Source of the DNA: Cyclobacteriaceae bacterium
Lineage (GTDB): Bacteria; Bacteroidota; Bacteroidia; Cytophagales; Cyclobacteriaceae
Length of the DNA stretch: 64,000 nt
Direction: 5' to 3'
NCBI GenBank assembly: GCA_028285445.1
Contig: JANQPQ010000005.1
Span: 1-64,000, forward strand
The translations under genes and the position numbers were made by a program. How positions within the stretch are numbered: position 1 is the stretch's first letter; every line of letters starts with the position of its first letter. Shown here piece after piece: positions 25,140 to 34,798 of the stretch. The notes beneath the pieces are model-generated. The model had not been told where the DNA came from. It saw only the letters and a list, made by a program, of their open reading frames with translations, and searched no databases.

Positions 25140-27785
25140 TTACTCGTCCCTTAGCGAGTCTACGGGATTGGTGCGCAGCGCATTGAGAACACCCTTGCTC
25201 ATAGCCAACATTGCCAGGCCCGCCATGATTAGGATTGTCGGTACGATGATGCTGGCATCGACACTAACTTTGTAGGCAATTTCATTGAGCCAAAGGCTAT
25301 TGATTAGAATCGCCAGGGGCAAGGCTATCACCATGGCAATAAGCAGTATAATCAAAGTTCCTCTTGAAATGCTCAGGAATAGTTGCCCGGTGTTTGCGCC
25401 TAATATCTTTCTTACCCCAATTTCTTTCGTTTTTCGTTCAGTAATGAAAATGGACATACCGAAGAGACCAAGGCCCGAGATAGCCGCCGCAAGTATGGAA
25501 AAGAATCCGGTTACAACCTTTAAGTCAGCTATAAGGCCATATGACTGCCTGATTTGTTGCTCATAGAAACTAAATTCGAAAATATGATCAGGGTCCAATT
25601 TGCTCCATGCTTGTTCAAGGTAAGCCACTGTTCCACTTGGGTCGCTGCCACTGATCTTTACGTTGGCATACCCGATATTTTCAGGCGAGTAATATAACAT
25701 CATCGAACGGATGGGGGCGAAGAGGTTTTGAAAATTGAAGTCCTTTACAACACCAATTATTTGAATTACCTCACCATTAATTTCTACTGGCTGGCCTACG
25801 GCCTCGGCAGGATTATCCCAGCCCAAAGCTCCGGTTGCTGTTTCGTTGAGTATTATGAATGAGTTGGCTGATTGTGCCATTTCCTGGGAGAAGTTGCTGC
25901 CGGCCACCAACTTGATATCCATAGTTTCGAGATAGTGCTCGTCTACAACCAGGTAGCTCACTCTCACTGTGTTCTCCATCTCTGGGGTTTTCACTCGGGT
26001 ACCATCTGAACCATCAAGACCATGTATAAATGCCGACCCTGAAACAGAAACTACATCACTATTACCGATGATTGAAGTTCTGAATAGTTCATAAGGGGCA
26101 TCTTTGAGCTTTACATTCACAATGTTGTCATGATTAAAACCATAATCGTACTTAAGAAAATGCGAAAACTGCTTGTGGGTTAGTAGGGCGCTGGTGATGA
26201 ATACTATGGAGAAAATGAATTGAATAATTACCAGGCCCTTTCTCCAATTCCAACGAAAACTGCGCTGTGTGGTGGTATTGTTGCCCAGTATGGCAATGGC
26301 AGAAAATGATGATAAGTAGAGGCTTGGGAAAAACCCTGCTACGAGGCCCGTCACTAAGGCGAAAAGCAGGAATAAGAATATGAGCAGTGGGCTAGGTTGG
26401 AAGTTTAACGCCAGAAATGACAGGAGATCCAATTGCAGCAGGCTGGGAATTAGGAGTTGGAGAATTCCTACAGCCAGCAGCAGAGAGATCAATGCTACTA
26501 CAATAGATTCTGTAATAAACTGCCAGAATATTTGATGCCTGAAAGCCCCAGTGGTTTTTCTAATCCCGATTTCCTTAGCTCGGGATAATGCCCTTGCGGT
26601 TGAGAGGTTGGTATAGTTGAAGGCAGCGGTGATAAGGATCAAAAAGGCGAGAATTGCTAGCGTATAAACTACCTGGATCGGTACGGTTGAGACCACCTGG
26701 TTTGAAAGCTGTTCACCCAGGTAGATATCCGAAACAGACTGCAGCCTGAAAGTTGTGCCTGCCATATTGTTGCCGTCGTATTTTTCAGAACTAACCTCAT
26801 TGAGGTAATTCTGCAGGGAGCTCAATACTGAGGATTCCGATAGCTTCACATACACAAAGCCATTATTGAAAGCATTCCAGTTTTCTACCTCATTTGGTGT
26901 TTTTCCATCGTTTTCCAGTAGCGGCATAGATGCCACTGAAGCTAACATGTCGAATTTGAGGTGTGACTTATATTGAGCAGGGGACAACACGCCAGTAATC
27001 CGAAATTCACCTAGCTCACCAATGTTAATGGTTTCACCAATGGCATCCTGATCCGCAAAAAGATCTTTCTTCATTTGGCTTGAAATTACCACTGTAAAAG
27101 GCTCCGTTATGGCATTACTAATATTGCCGGCTTGTAACTTGAAATTGAATAGCTTGAAGAAGTTTCCATCGGCGAAGATCCCTCTTGAAGGGCGCAGTGT
27201 TTTCTCATAAGTCACATCTGCATGCAGCCGCCGTCGGATGCGAGTTGTGGCCTCAATGCCACTGAAGTTCTCTTGCAGATGAGCCGCCAAGGGGAGGGGT
27301 GCAACCGCCGAATGGCCATCATAATCCCCTTTCCAATAGGTGGTGGAGATAACCCGGTAAAGCCGGTCACTATCGGCATGATGCTTATCGTAGCTCTTTA
27401 AATCTACTATGATAGTGATAACTAGCAGGCAAACAGATATGCTGAACGCTAGGCCGGTGATGTTAATGATGGTAAATGCGCGATGGCGTGCAAGATTTCG
27501 CAGGGCAACTTTGATGTAGTTTTTAACCATGGTAATGTTATTTGAACGTGGGTATCGGTTTCTATTATGGAGGTTGGGTTTCAGCAGCATGGCGGCGGCG
27601 GTAGATAACAAAGAATACAGCGCAGCCCCTTTTCCCTTTCTTTCTCTCTTGTATTGATAAATTTCCATTAGGTCACCGCTAATTCCTTCATAAAGCAAGG
27701 GATGGCAGTACCTTTGTAAAAGGAGAAAAACCCATTTTGGTGGATCGGTTGCGTTGTTCCTGGAGGCCTTCATTTGCTTTTCCAC
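25140..27785 (-). CDS. FtsX/MacB-type permease with permease prefix domain
   Basis: The protein has 881 residues. The N-terminal 10-75 region is the permease prefix domain: PPKWVFLLLQRYC, then GDLMEIYQYKRERKG and a conserved helix. Then come a membrane helix (about 108-130), a large periplasmic MacB_PCD domain, three helices with the coupling motif SRAKEIGIRKTTGA, a second periplasmic domain and three final helices with ERKTKEIGVRKILGAN, ending VDSLRDE. It has the full double-FtsX layout. There is no ATPase gene beside it. It overlaps the PadR gene by 16 bases. The PadR protein probably represses it. In the MacB family such permeases transmit force or move substrates out of the membrane or periplasm. 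Confidence 0.9.
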   Translation of the reverse strand: MEKQMKASRNNATDPPKWVFLLLQRYCHPLLYEGISGDLMEIYQYKRERKGKGAALYSLLSTAAAMLLKPNLHNRNRYPRSNNITMVKNYIKVALRNLARHRAFTIINITGLAFSISVCLLVITIIVDLKSYDKHHADSDRLYRVISTTYWKGDYDGHSAVAPLPLAAHLQENFSGIEATTRIRRRLHADVTYEKTLRPSRGIFADGNFFKLFNFKLQAGNISNAITEPFTVVISSQMKKDLFADQDAIGETINIGELGEFRITGVLSPAQYKSHLKFDMLASVASMPLLENDGKTPNEVENWNAFNNGFVYVKLSESSVLSSLQNYLNEVSSEKYDGNNMAGTTFRLQSVSDIYLGEQLSNQVVSTVPIQVVYTLAILAFLILITAAFNYTNLSTARALSRAKEIGIRKTTGAFRHQIFWQFITESIVVALISLLLAVGILQLLIPSLLQLDLLSFLALNFQPSPLLIFLFLLFALVTGLVAGFFPSLYLSSFSAIAILGNNTTTQRSFRWNWRKGLVIIQFIFSIVFITSALLTHKQFSHFLKYDYGFNHDNIVNVKLKDAPYELFRTSIIGNSDVVSVSGSAFIHGLDGSDGTRVKTPEMENTVRVSYLVVDEHYLETMDIKLVAGSNFSQEMAQSANSFIILNETATGALGWDNPAEAVGQPVEINGEVIQIIGVVKDFNFQNLFAPIRSMMLYYSPENIGYANVKISGSDPSGTVAYLEQAWSKLDPDHIFEFSFYEQQIRQSYGLIADLKVVTGFFSILAAAISGLGLFGMSIFITERKTKEIGVRKILGANTGQLFLSISRGTLIILLIAMVIALPLAILINSLWLNEIAYKVSVDASIIVPTILIMAGLAMLAMSKGVLNALRTNPVDSLRDE

Positions 27786-28108
27786 CCAAACGCAGGTTTC
27801 GGTATCGCTTGCCAGAGGTTTTCTCGTAATTCTTTGGCCTTGGAGAGGGCAACTTCCCCATTCTTGGTAACACGAAACAGGTGTTTGCGACGACCACCAC
27901 GTTCCGCTGTGGCCCCATCATATCTTGATTCCACATATCCTTTTTGATGTAGTCGTTGTAGGGTAGCATGTACGGTGCTGATTGTCACTTTTCTCCCGCA
28001 GCGCTCCGCTAACTCACGTTGGATTGCAACTCCATAACTGTTGTCATAAAGCATGGCAACCGTCAGTAAGGTTAGTTCCTCAAATTCACCCAAATGTGTT
28101 CCTTTCAT
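27770..28108 (-). CDS. PadR-family transcriptional regulator
   Basis: This 112-residue winged-helix protein opens with MKGTHLGEFEELTLLTVAML, the N-terminal helix of PadR proteins, here in the subtype that accompanies prefix-domain permeases. The recognition region (TISTVHATLQRLHQKGYVESR) and the wing (RRKHLFRVTKNGEVAL) are clear. PadR proteins bind as dimers to dyad operators close to their own promoter. It is the first gene of a two-gene operon with the 881-residue permease. It shares the MKGT-LGEFEEL start with the PadR proteins at 50607 and 51177. The upstream sequence holds CGTATTT, also found near those two genes. Confidence 0.92.
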   Translation of the reverse strand: MKGTHLGEFEELTLLTVAMLYDNSYGVAIQRELAERCGRKVTISTVHATLQRLHQKGYVESRYDGATAERGGRRKHLFRVTKNGEVALSKAKELRENLWQAIPKPAFGWKSK

Positions 28109-28230
28109 AACTTTCGATTTTGCCGAATATGATATGTTACGTATTTAGCGAATTTGGGTTGCAACAGCTTGAAATTGATTACCTGGAGAACTACTCTTTC
28201 ATCAGCTGTGTTGTAGTCAAAAACCAAACA

Positions 28231-28644
28231 ATGGAACAAAAGCCACCACTACCGCCCTTTACTGAGGAAACCGCCAAACAAAAAATTCAAATGGCTGAAG
28301 ATGCATGGAATTCCAAGGATCCTGAACGGGTATCGCTGGCCTATTCTCCCGACACCGAATGGCGCAACCGCAGCGAGTTTCTTAATGGACGAGAGGAAGT
28401 GCGGGATTTTCTCACTAGAAAATGGAATAAGGAACTTAGCTACAAATTGAAGAAAGACTACTGGGCCCATGCCGGTAACCGCATTGCAGTTAGGTTTGAA
28501 TACGAATACCATGATGACTCTGGGCAATGGTACAGGGCTTATGGTAATGAGAATTGGGAGTTCGACGAAAACGGGTTGATGAAGAAAAGGTTTGCAAGCA
28601 TCAACGACCTTCCGATTAAGGAGGAAGATAGGCGCGTGAAGTAG
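28231..28644 (+). CDS. DUF1348-type NTF2-like protein
   Basis: From the ATG at 28231 the protein has 137 residues and starts [13 protein letters not shown]; an ORF extension to 28120 adds a stretch that looks like the promoter region. It has the SnoaL/NTF2-like pattern of the DUF1348 family: an N-terminal helix ([20 protein letters not shown]), [12 protein letters not shown], a helix [16 protein letters not shown], and strands [12 protein letters not shown] and [17 protein letters not shown]2-like folds bind small hydrophobic ligands in a cone-shaped pocket. The function of this family is unknown. The gene is divergent from the PadR gene (122 bases between starts) and could share its control. 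Confidence 0.85.
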   Translation: MEQKPPLPPFTEETAKQKIQMAEDAWNSKDPERVSLAYSPDTEWRNRSEFLNGREEVRDFLTRKWNKELSYKLKKDYWAHAGNRIAVRFEYEYHDDSGQWYRAYGNENWEFDENGLMKKRFASINDLPIKEEDRRVK

Positions 28645-28727
28645 GTGCTCCACAGTTTAAGACAATAATTCAACAAGTCACTACAGTAGTTTCTAATTCA
28701 GAGCAGCGTAGCTTAACCGGTAATTCG

Positions 28728-28735
28728 TACTTTCG
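28728..28735 (+). promoter_or_regulatory. Possible -7 element for the permease gene at 28766
   Basis: TACTTTCG differs by one base from the Bacteroidota -7 consensus TAnnTTTG and lies 31 bases before the ATG, giving a leader of roughly 20-25 bases. No convincing TTG at -33 is visible. The gap 28645-28765 otherwise shows nothing notable. Confidence 0.3.
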
Positions 28736-28765
28736 TAGGAAGTAAAGAATCCAAATTTCTCAGTT

Positions 28766-31198
28766 ATGCTCAAAAAGAACCTCATTCTTGCCTGGAGAAA
28801 CCTCGTTCGCAATAAGCTTCATACCGCTATCAACATTATTGGGTTAGCCATTGGTATTGGCGCTTGTCTGGGTATTTACCGTACTGTAAGCTTTGAACTA
28901 AGCTTTAACGAAAGCATACCGGATAAGGAGAGGATATACCGGATCTATACAAGTTATAGTGGCTCATTTACAGCCACCAATAGAGGGGTAGGTACGGCCA
29001 CTTATCCTCATATGCGAGATAACTTCACAGGAATTGAAGCAATAACTCACTTCTTTACCTACGGTGCCAAGGTGAAATCCAATCCCGATGGTACTATGAG
29101 AGAGCACGATCGGCAATCCGGCATTATCCTGGCAAGCCCATCATATTTTGAAGTCATCAGCAACTACACTTGGATACTGGGTGCGGCTGAGGTTCTTGAG
29201 AACCCGTTCCAGGTGGTATTGACCCGGAAGAAAGCTGAACTGTATTTTGGTGAAATGGATTTGGATGAGGTGATGGGTAGGGACCTGGTTTATCGCGATT
29301 CATTAACTGTACAAGTTGCTGGAATTGTTGAAAACCCCGAAACTACCACCGACTTTCAGTTTACAGAATTTATTTCGTACGCCACCATTGAGAATAGCTG
29401 GCTTAAGGAGAATCACGAGGCCGATGTATGGACAAGTACCAATAGCAGCAGCCAACTATGGATAAAGCTGGCTGAAGGTACCACCGATGATGACATAGCA
29501 GAACAACTGCCAGCTCTTAGTAAGGAGTATGCCGAAAGGTCAACTGCAGACGATTCCCAGGCAGATTTTCTCTTACAACAATTATCTGATATACACTACA
29601 ATAGCAAGCTTGGCATTTTCGACAATAGGGGTAGAGGTGCGGCCCACTTACCAACATTGAATATTCTGATTCTGCTAGCCCTCTTTCTGCTGGTTATTGC
29701 CGCCATCAACTTTATCAACCTGGAAACTGCCCAGGCTATGAGGAAAGCAAAAGAGGTTGGTGTGAGGAAAGTGCTTGGCAGCAGTAGAATAAAGCTGATC
29801 AGTAGATTTTTGACTGAGAGTTACATGGTTACTGTTGCCGGAGTAGTTGGCGGCTTGGGAATTGCCTATTATGCATTTATATTTTTCGAGGAGTTTATAC
29901 CCAAAGATCTTACACTAGGAGTTGATCAACCAGGTTTTTGGTTGTTCTTACTAATAATTGCTGCAATTGTGGGATTTTTGGCAGGCCTCTATCCGGCTTT
30001 TGTATTGGCTTCATTCAAACCAGTAGACACTTTTAAGGCCTACAAACAAACGGCCAGTGACTCTCTGAGTGCAATCTTGAGAAAAGGGCTAACGGTGTTT
30101 CAGTTTTGGTTTTCTCAAATTCTGATAGCGGGTTCTTTGATTATGATTTGGCAAATATCCTTCATGATCGATAAGGACTTGGGGTTTAGTAAGGATGGCA
30201 TTGTATCCGTTTATTCTCCCTGGTATGAGCCCCCAGGTAAAAGGGAGGTGCTACAAAATGAACTTAGTCAAATTGCCTCCATTGCGGAAATAGCTAGGAT
30301 GGATGCTGCCCCGGTACGAAACGGCTACTCTACTAGTGTTGTAAAGTATAAAGCAGAAGATGGTGAGATCTCCCACCAGGTTGAACAAAAATCTGGAGAT
30401 GAGAATTATGTGAGTTTCTTTAACATGAAGCTGCTGGCTGGTAGAGGGGCAAGAAAATCTGAAGGCGGGGAAATCGTGATCAATGATACCTACCGGAAGG
30501 AACTAGGATTTCGAACCCCCGATGAAGCTATAGGCATAGAGGTATCTTGGGGCCAGGATACTACCCGGGTGGTAGGAGTTATTGATGATATACACTTTAG
30601 GTCTTTGCACAACAAGATTGAACCGCTTCTTATTGCTTATTCAGAGGATACTGATGGTTTTGCTTTGAAGTTGGCACCAGGCATTACTGGAGCTGCTATG
30701 GAGCAGGCTCTTGAGGATATCAGAGCTGCATATGCCAAGGTTTATCCCGACTACGAGTCCAATGTTTATTTCCTCGATGAAACCGTAGAAGGGTTCTACA
30801 AAAGTGAAAGACAATCGTCTAAATTGGCCGGAGCGGCAACTTTCGTAGCTATACTAATCTCCTGCCTTGGTTTATTCGGGTTAGCATCCTATTCAATTCA
30901 GCAACGAACAAAAGAGTTAGGTATTCGAAAGGTGCTGGGGGCATCCATCGCAAGTATTATGAGATTACTCTCCTTTAATTTCATGAAGTTGGTGGTGCTG
31001 GCTTTCATTTTAGCCGTCCCGGTGGCCTACTTTCTCGCGGATCTCTGGTTGCAAGATTTTGCCTACCGCGCAGGCATTGTATGGTGGATATTTGCCAGCA
31101 CCGTGGGGATATCGGCAGGGGTGGCCATTGCCAGTATAGGCTACCAGGCAACGAAGGCTGCGGTGGCCAATCCCGCAGATTCACTGCGATACGAGTAG
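28766..31198 (+). CDS. FtsX/MacB-type permease without prefix domain
   Basis: The protein has 810 residues and begins directly with MLKKNLILAWRNLVRNK, so the prefix domain is absent and no PadR gene precedes it. Topology is an N-terminal helix (about 21-41), a periplasmic MacB_PCD domain, three helices with MRKAKEVGVRKVLGSS, a second periplasmic domain, then three helices with QQRTKELGIRKVLGAS, ending PADSLRYE. It is a complete double-FtsX permease with an unknown substrate. No ATPase gene is adjacent. Its stop codon directly abuts the stop codon of the convergent M1/ABC-2 gene with no base between them, so transcription termination there must be overlapping. Confidence 0.9.
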   Translation: MLKKNLILAWRNLVRNKLHTAINIIGLAIGIGACLGIYRTVSFELSFNESIPDKERIYRIYTSYSGSFTATNRGVGTATYPHMRDNFTGIEAITHFFTYGAKVKSNPDGTMREHDRQSGIILASPSYFEVISNYTWILGAAEVLENPFQVVLTRKKAELYFGEMDLDEVMGRDLVYRDSLTVQVAGIVENPETTTDFQFTEFISYATIENSWLKENHEADVWTSTNSSSQLWIKLAEGTTDDDIAEQLPALSKEYAERSTADDSQADFLLQQLSDIHYNSKLGIFDNRGRGAAHLPTLNILILLALFLLVIAAINFINLETAQAMRKAKEVGVRKVLGSSRIKLISRFLTESYMVTVAGVVGGLGIAYYAFIFFEEFIPKDLTLGVDQPGFWLFLLIIAAIVGFLAGLYPAFVLASFKPVDTFKAYKQTASDSLSAILRKGLTVFQFWFSQILIAGSLIMIWQISFMIDKDLGFSKDGIVSVYSPWYEPPGKREVLQNELSQIASIAEIARMDAAPVRNGYSTSVVKYKAEDGEISHQVEQKSGDENYVSFFNMKLLAGRGARKSEGGEIVINDTYRKELGFRTPDEAIGIEVSWGQDTTRVVGVIDDIHFRSLHNKIEPLLIAYSEDTDGFALKLAPGITGAAMEQALEDIRAAYAKVYPDYESNVYFLDETVEGFYKSERQSSKLAGAATFVAILISCLGLFGLASYSIQQRTKELGIRKVLGASIASIMRLLSFNFMKLVVLAFILAVPVAYFLADLWLQDFAYRAGIVWWIFASTVGISAGVAIASIGYQATKAAVANPADSLRYE

Positions 31199-34100
31199 CT
31201 AGTTGCCATCTGATCGAACCTTGATTTGATTGTTTTCACTGGTTCGGTCAATCAGTATTAGATTAGGGTCGATGCCAGCACTCTCAGGCTTCTTGTCCAG
31301 AATTATGGCAATGTTTGAATGCGACTGATTTATCAGGTGGAACTTCTCATAAATCACCTTATCGCTCTCGCCATATACTATAATGGGGATGTAATCATTG
31401 ATTTCAATCTCGCTTTCATTGCCGATACCATCTGATCTGAATTTTCGTGAGGAAACTTCTAGCTCGAGTATATAACTTCCATCATTCAACCTTTGGTAAG
31501 AAGCATCAGTCGCTTGGTTTTCAAATAGTGTGATGTGCTCAAAAAGGTCTGTAATAACATACTGCAGCGATTCCGGAGTTACCTTTCTAAATGCAGCTAC
31601 GAGATCTAACGTTGTTGGATATCGCTCTCCCTTAAAAGCGAATTTATCAATTAGCGATCGCAAGGCAGAGTTTACGGAATCTTCAGAGATATACTCTTCT
31701 AAGGCATTCATTACCACTGAACCCTTCCGGTAATTGAGATAAGCCTGATTCTCAGTCTTAATCATAGGTACTTCGCCAAGAAAGTCTCTTTGCCGATTAG
31801 CCAGGTAAATATCCATTTCTGTTTGTAAGAAGTCAATTGCGATCTGCTCTCCAAATTCGTCTTCGAGGCATTGCAATCGTACCCACTGTGCGAGGGTCTC
31901 AACTAACACCGCCACACCTGCTGTAGTGGCTGGTCTAAGAATATGGCCAAACCATTGGTGCGCCATTTCATGTGTAGTAGTACTGAACACTACATCCAGC
32001 GATTCAGGGTCTTCAAGATTACTAATGAAACCACCGTTTTCCTGCCAAGTAAAAATAGTAGGCTGACTGGTGGCCGTGCCATTACCGGGGTATCCCACCG
32101 CAGTGGCTTCTACTATGCGCACATCTTTGTAGGGGTATTTGCCAAAGTTAGAGCTGCAATATGCCAATGAAGCCTTCATGCCTCGCATCATGTTTTCAAT
32201 GTTGAAATGGTGATTTCGGTGGTAGTAAATCTGTAGATCGACGCCTTGGAAGTTATCTTCAACCAGTTCGTACTCTCCGGAAAGCATTACCAACATGTTA
32301 TTCATCAAAGTATCCGTTTCATATCTGAAGTAATTTCTCCCAGATTCGTTCCAGGTAGAATCCAGGTTGCCGTTGGTAATGGCAATTTGATCATCATCAG
32401 TACTAAGCGTAGCACTATATCTTACCAACTCGCTCATTGTTATTCTTAAAGCCAGGGAATCGTCTAAATCACTGAAAATCGATTTCGCAGTAAACCCTCG
32501 AGCACCTCGTTCTCCATTATCCGAGATTTCATAAATGGCATTGTAGTTCATCGATGGAAAGAAATTGGGCATTTGAAAAGGGTAGTTGTGCAGAAAGCTG
32601 CCATCGGTTGCTAGCTCGTTTTTGGGGTTGTTCTCGCTAAAACCCTGCGCAGCTATCTGATAACTGAAACGCATTATGACAGAATCAGAGGGTTTCAGGC
32701 TCTTGTCCAGCTTAAATCCATAGAAGCCAGTTTCCTCGTCATTGACCAAAACTGAGGCTGCACCACTGAACTCCACCTGCGGATCTGAAGTTATCCTACG
32801 ATTGGTGAGATTGTAGTAGATATCGGTCAAATGCTGGTTGGAATTGTTTATCAGCACATAACTGCCCACAACGTTTGCAGTCCGTGCTTTTGGGAAGAAA
32901 TCGATGTTCAAATCAATTTCTGATAAGGTCACACTCGGTTCTTGCTCAAGGTGTTTGTATTCTTTCTCGTACCGCTCACGTGCATTATTGAAAGAGCTAG
33001 ATGTGGAGAAATCATTTAGAATGTAGGTGTTATGATAGATGTAGGCACCAGTTGATACGAAACCAATCAACAATAAAACCATCACTGCCCCCGATGCCCT
33101 GCCCATTCGGGCCCAGGCCAACTTCAACCGTATAAATAAGCTCGTTTCGTTGTTCGTTCTCCAGAGTAGGTAGGTTAGGGAGGCCAGTAGGGCGCCGAAG
33201 AAGAGCCAATAGATGCGGTGCCAGATCAGAAGAGGGGCAAAATGCCCGAAGCCTGTAATATTAGAATATTGGTAGCCTGGTAGGAACCCATAATTAAACA
33301 ATCCCCCCCCAAGACCGAGTATATTGAAGATAACCAAGTCTGCGATGTAGTAGATGGCACAGATCAGGTATCCGAGATATTTGTTGCCCGCCAGATTATG
33401 GATGAATAATACCATTACAGCCATATGCAAGTAGTTGATCAAGTCTATACCTAGTAATCGCTTGGCATAAAGTGGAATTTCAAAGTTGAAATAGCCAAAC
33501 AAAAAAGCCTGCGAGAGTATGCCAGCTATAAAAACTGCGATAATATAGAACAGCTGAATCCAGGTCAGTGACAGGAACTTAGACATGAAATTCATCCAGG
33601 GAGCATTAGGAAAGCTGTTGTAGAGTTCGTGACTGCCGTTATCCCTTTCGCGCCAAACTAGCATACCACCGAAAACAATGGTTATTGGTATCATGTACCC
33701 GAAAATGCTTCCAACTTGGTTTAGGTAAAAGGAGGTGAAAGGGTAGACATTGGAGCCATTGGGACCTGTGTTGAAAGTGAAGTTATGATAGGCCTGCCTG
33801 ACTGCGAAAAATGTCAGTACCAGGAATGCCGGGTGAAATATAATGCGCCTGGCTTGCCGCCAGGAGATCACCAAACTGTTCTTTAGATCTTGCGACCATG
33901 AAAACAACCTCGGCATAACCGGAAGCTTTTCCAGAACTTTAACAGCAACCGAATTCTCATCTATTGTAGGCTGCGACTTCTTCTTTCCTTTTTCTAGATC
34001 GGCAACAAGCTTGAACCGGGTAGAGGTGTACAGAAGTAAGGCTACAGAAATGGATAGCCAAATAACCCGATTCAGAATAAGCAAGGTGCTAATGGGTACA

Positions 34101-34798
34101 GGATTGCTGTTAATTTCAGCAATGGTCCAATTAGTGGTTTGAAAAGATAAATATGCGAGCAAAGTGGGGTCGAACAATGTTGTCAATACCTGGTTATCAG
34201 AGTTTCTTATGATTCCTGAAAGCGTAGTATAGAGCAGCATAAATCCAATGGCGGCAATGTAGGTGAGAAACATCTTTCGGCTTAAGGTGGCAAGACTGAA
34301 GAAGATGCTGCTAACCAACAGCAAGTTTGGAAGTAGTACCACCAGCAAGGCGAAGAGAAAAGGACTGATCTCAATCGGGCCACTGAAACTGGAATCAATG
34401 GATTGCCAACCAAGCACTAACCCCATAAGAACTCCAATGTATATTAGCAAATTAGCTAGCAGGCCAGCAAAGTATCTTCCAAAGAGATAGGAGAACTTGC
34501 TTGTTTGTGTTGTGAAGATGAAGTGATGGATTTTGGCTCCGAAATCTTTAGCAACTGTTCTCGCTACCAGCACCACAGAGAAGAGTACACCAACGATACT
34601 CATAATGGCCATAGTGCGACTAATAAATACAGGGGCATTGTGCCAGGCTTGACCGAAGCGAGTCATTACGGTTCTTGTCACAACATCGTTGGAAGCATCC
34701 ATAAAAGAGAAAAGTGCCAGTATAAGACTGAATATCCAGAATGCTGGAGACCGGAAGCTGGCGCTTAGTTCAGATCTAAATATTACCCAGAACATCAC
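31199..34798 (-). CDS. ABC-2 permease fused to M1-type zinc aminopeptidase domain
   Basis: The protein has 1199 residues. Residues 1-580 or so carry about 12 membrane helices in two ABC-2-type bundles (first SFRSPAFWIFSLILALFS, second beginning near 315). A final helix near 567-588 leads to a soluble M1 domain (about 640-1199). The zinc motif is HEMAH at about 942-946, and the third ligand glutamate is in VETLAQW about 20 residues later. A YRKGSVVMNAL segment probably supplies the catalytic tyrosine region. The domain lies on the periplasmic side. The gene is translationally coupled to the ATPase gene at 34795 through ATGA. By family knowledge it is an exporter with attached peptidase; the substrate is unknown. 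Confidence 0.9.
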   Translation of the reverse strand: MMFWVIFRSELSASFRSPAFWIFSLILALFSFMDASNDVVTRTVMTRFGQAWHNAPVFISRTMAIMSIVGVLFSVVLVARTVAKDFGAKIHHFIFTTQTSKFSYLFGRYFAGLLANLLIYIGVLMGLVLGWQSIDSSFSGPIEISPFLFALLVVLLPNLLLVSSIFFSLATLSRKMFLTYIAAIGFMLLYTTLSGIIRNSDNQVLTTLFDPTLLAYLSFQTTNWTIAEINSNPVPISTLLILNRVIWLSISVALLLYTSTRFKLVADLEKGKKKSQPTIDENSVAVKVLEKLPVMPRLFSWSQDLKNSLVISWRQARRIIFHPAFLVLTFFAVRQAYHNFTFNTGPNGSNVYPFTSFYLNQVGSIFGYMIPITIVFGGMLVWRERDNGSHELYNSFPNAPWMNFMSKFLSLTWIQLFYIIAVFIAGILSQAFLFGYFNFEIPLYAKRLLGIDLINYLHMAVMVLFIHNLAGNKYLGYLICAIYYIADLVIFNILGLGGGLFNYGFLPGYQYSNITGFGHFAPLLIWHRIYWLFFGALLASLTYLLWRTNNETSLFIRLKLAWARMGRASGAVMVLLLIGFVSTGAYIYHNTYILNDFSTSSSFNNARERYEKEYKHLEQEPSVTLSEIDLNIDFFPKARTANVVGSYVLINNSNQHLTDIYYNLTNRRITSDPQVEFSGAASVLVNDEETGFYGFKLDKSLKPSDSVIMRFSYQIAAQGFSENNPKNELATDGSFLHNYPFQMPNFFPSMNYNAIYEISDNGERGARGFTAKSIFSDLDDSLALRITMSELVRYSATLSTDDDQIAITNGNLDSTWNESGRNYFRYETDTLMNNMLVMLSGEYELVEDNFQGVDLQIYYHRNHHFNIENMMRGMKASLAYCSSNFGKYPYKDVRIVEATAVGYPGNGTATSQPTIFTWQENGGFISNLEDPESLDVVFSTTTHEMAHQWFGHILRPATTAGVAVLVETLAQWVRLQCLEDEFGEQIAIDFLQTEMDIYLANRQRDFLGEVPMIKTENQAYLNYRKGSVVMNALEEYISEDSVNSALRSLIDKFAFKGERYPTTLDLVAAFRKVTPESLQYVITDLFEHITLFENQATDASYQRLNDGSYILELEVSSRKFRSDGIGNESEIEINDYIPIIVYGESDKVIYEKFHLINQSHSNIAIILDKKPESAGIDPNLILIDRTSENNQIKVRSDGN

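Noticed and set aside
28120..28230. Upstream extension of the DUF1348 gene to ATG 28120
   Set aside because: The added 37 residues do not resemble the family start and the region lies in the divergent promoter space of the PadR gene.
28249..28653. 134-residue minus-strand ORF opposite the DUF1348 gene
   Set aside because: The plus-strand gene matches a known family over its full length.
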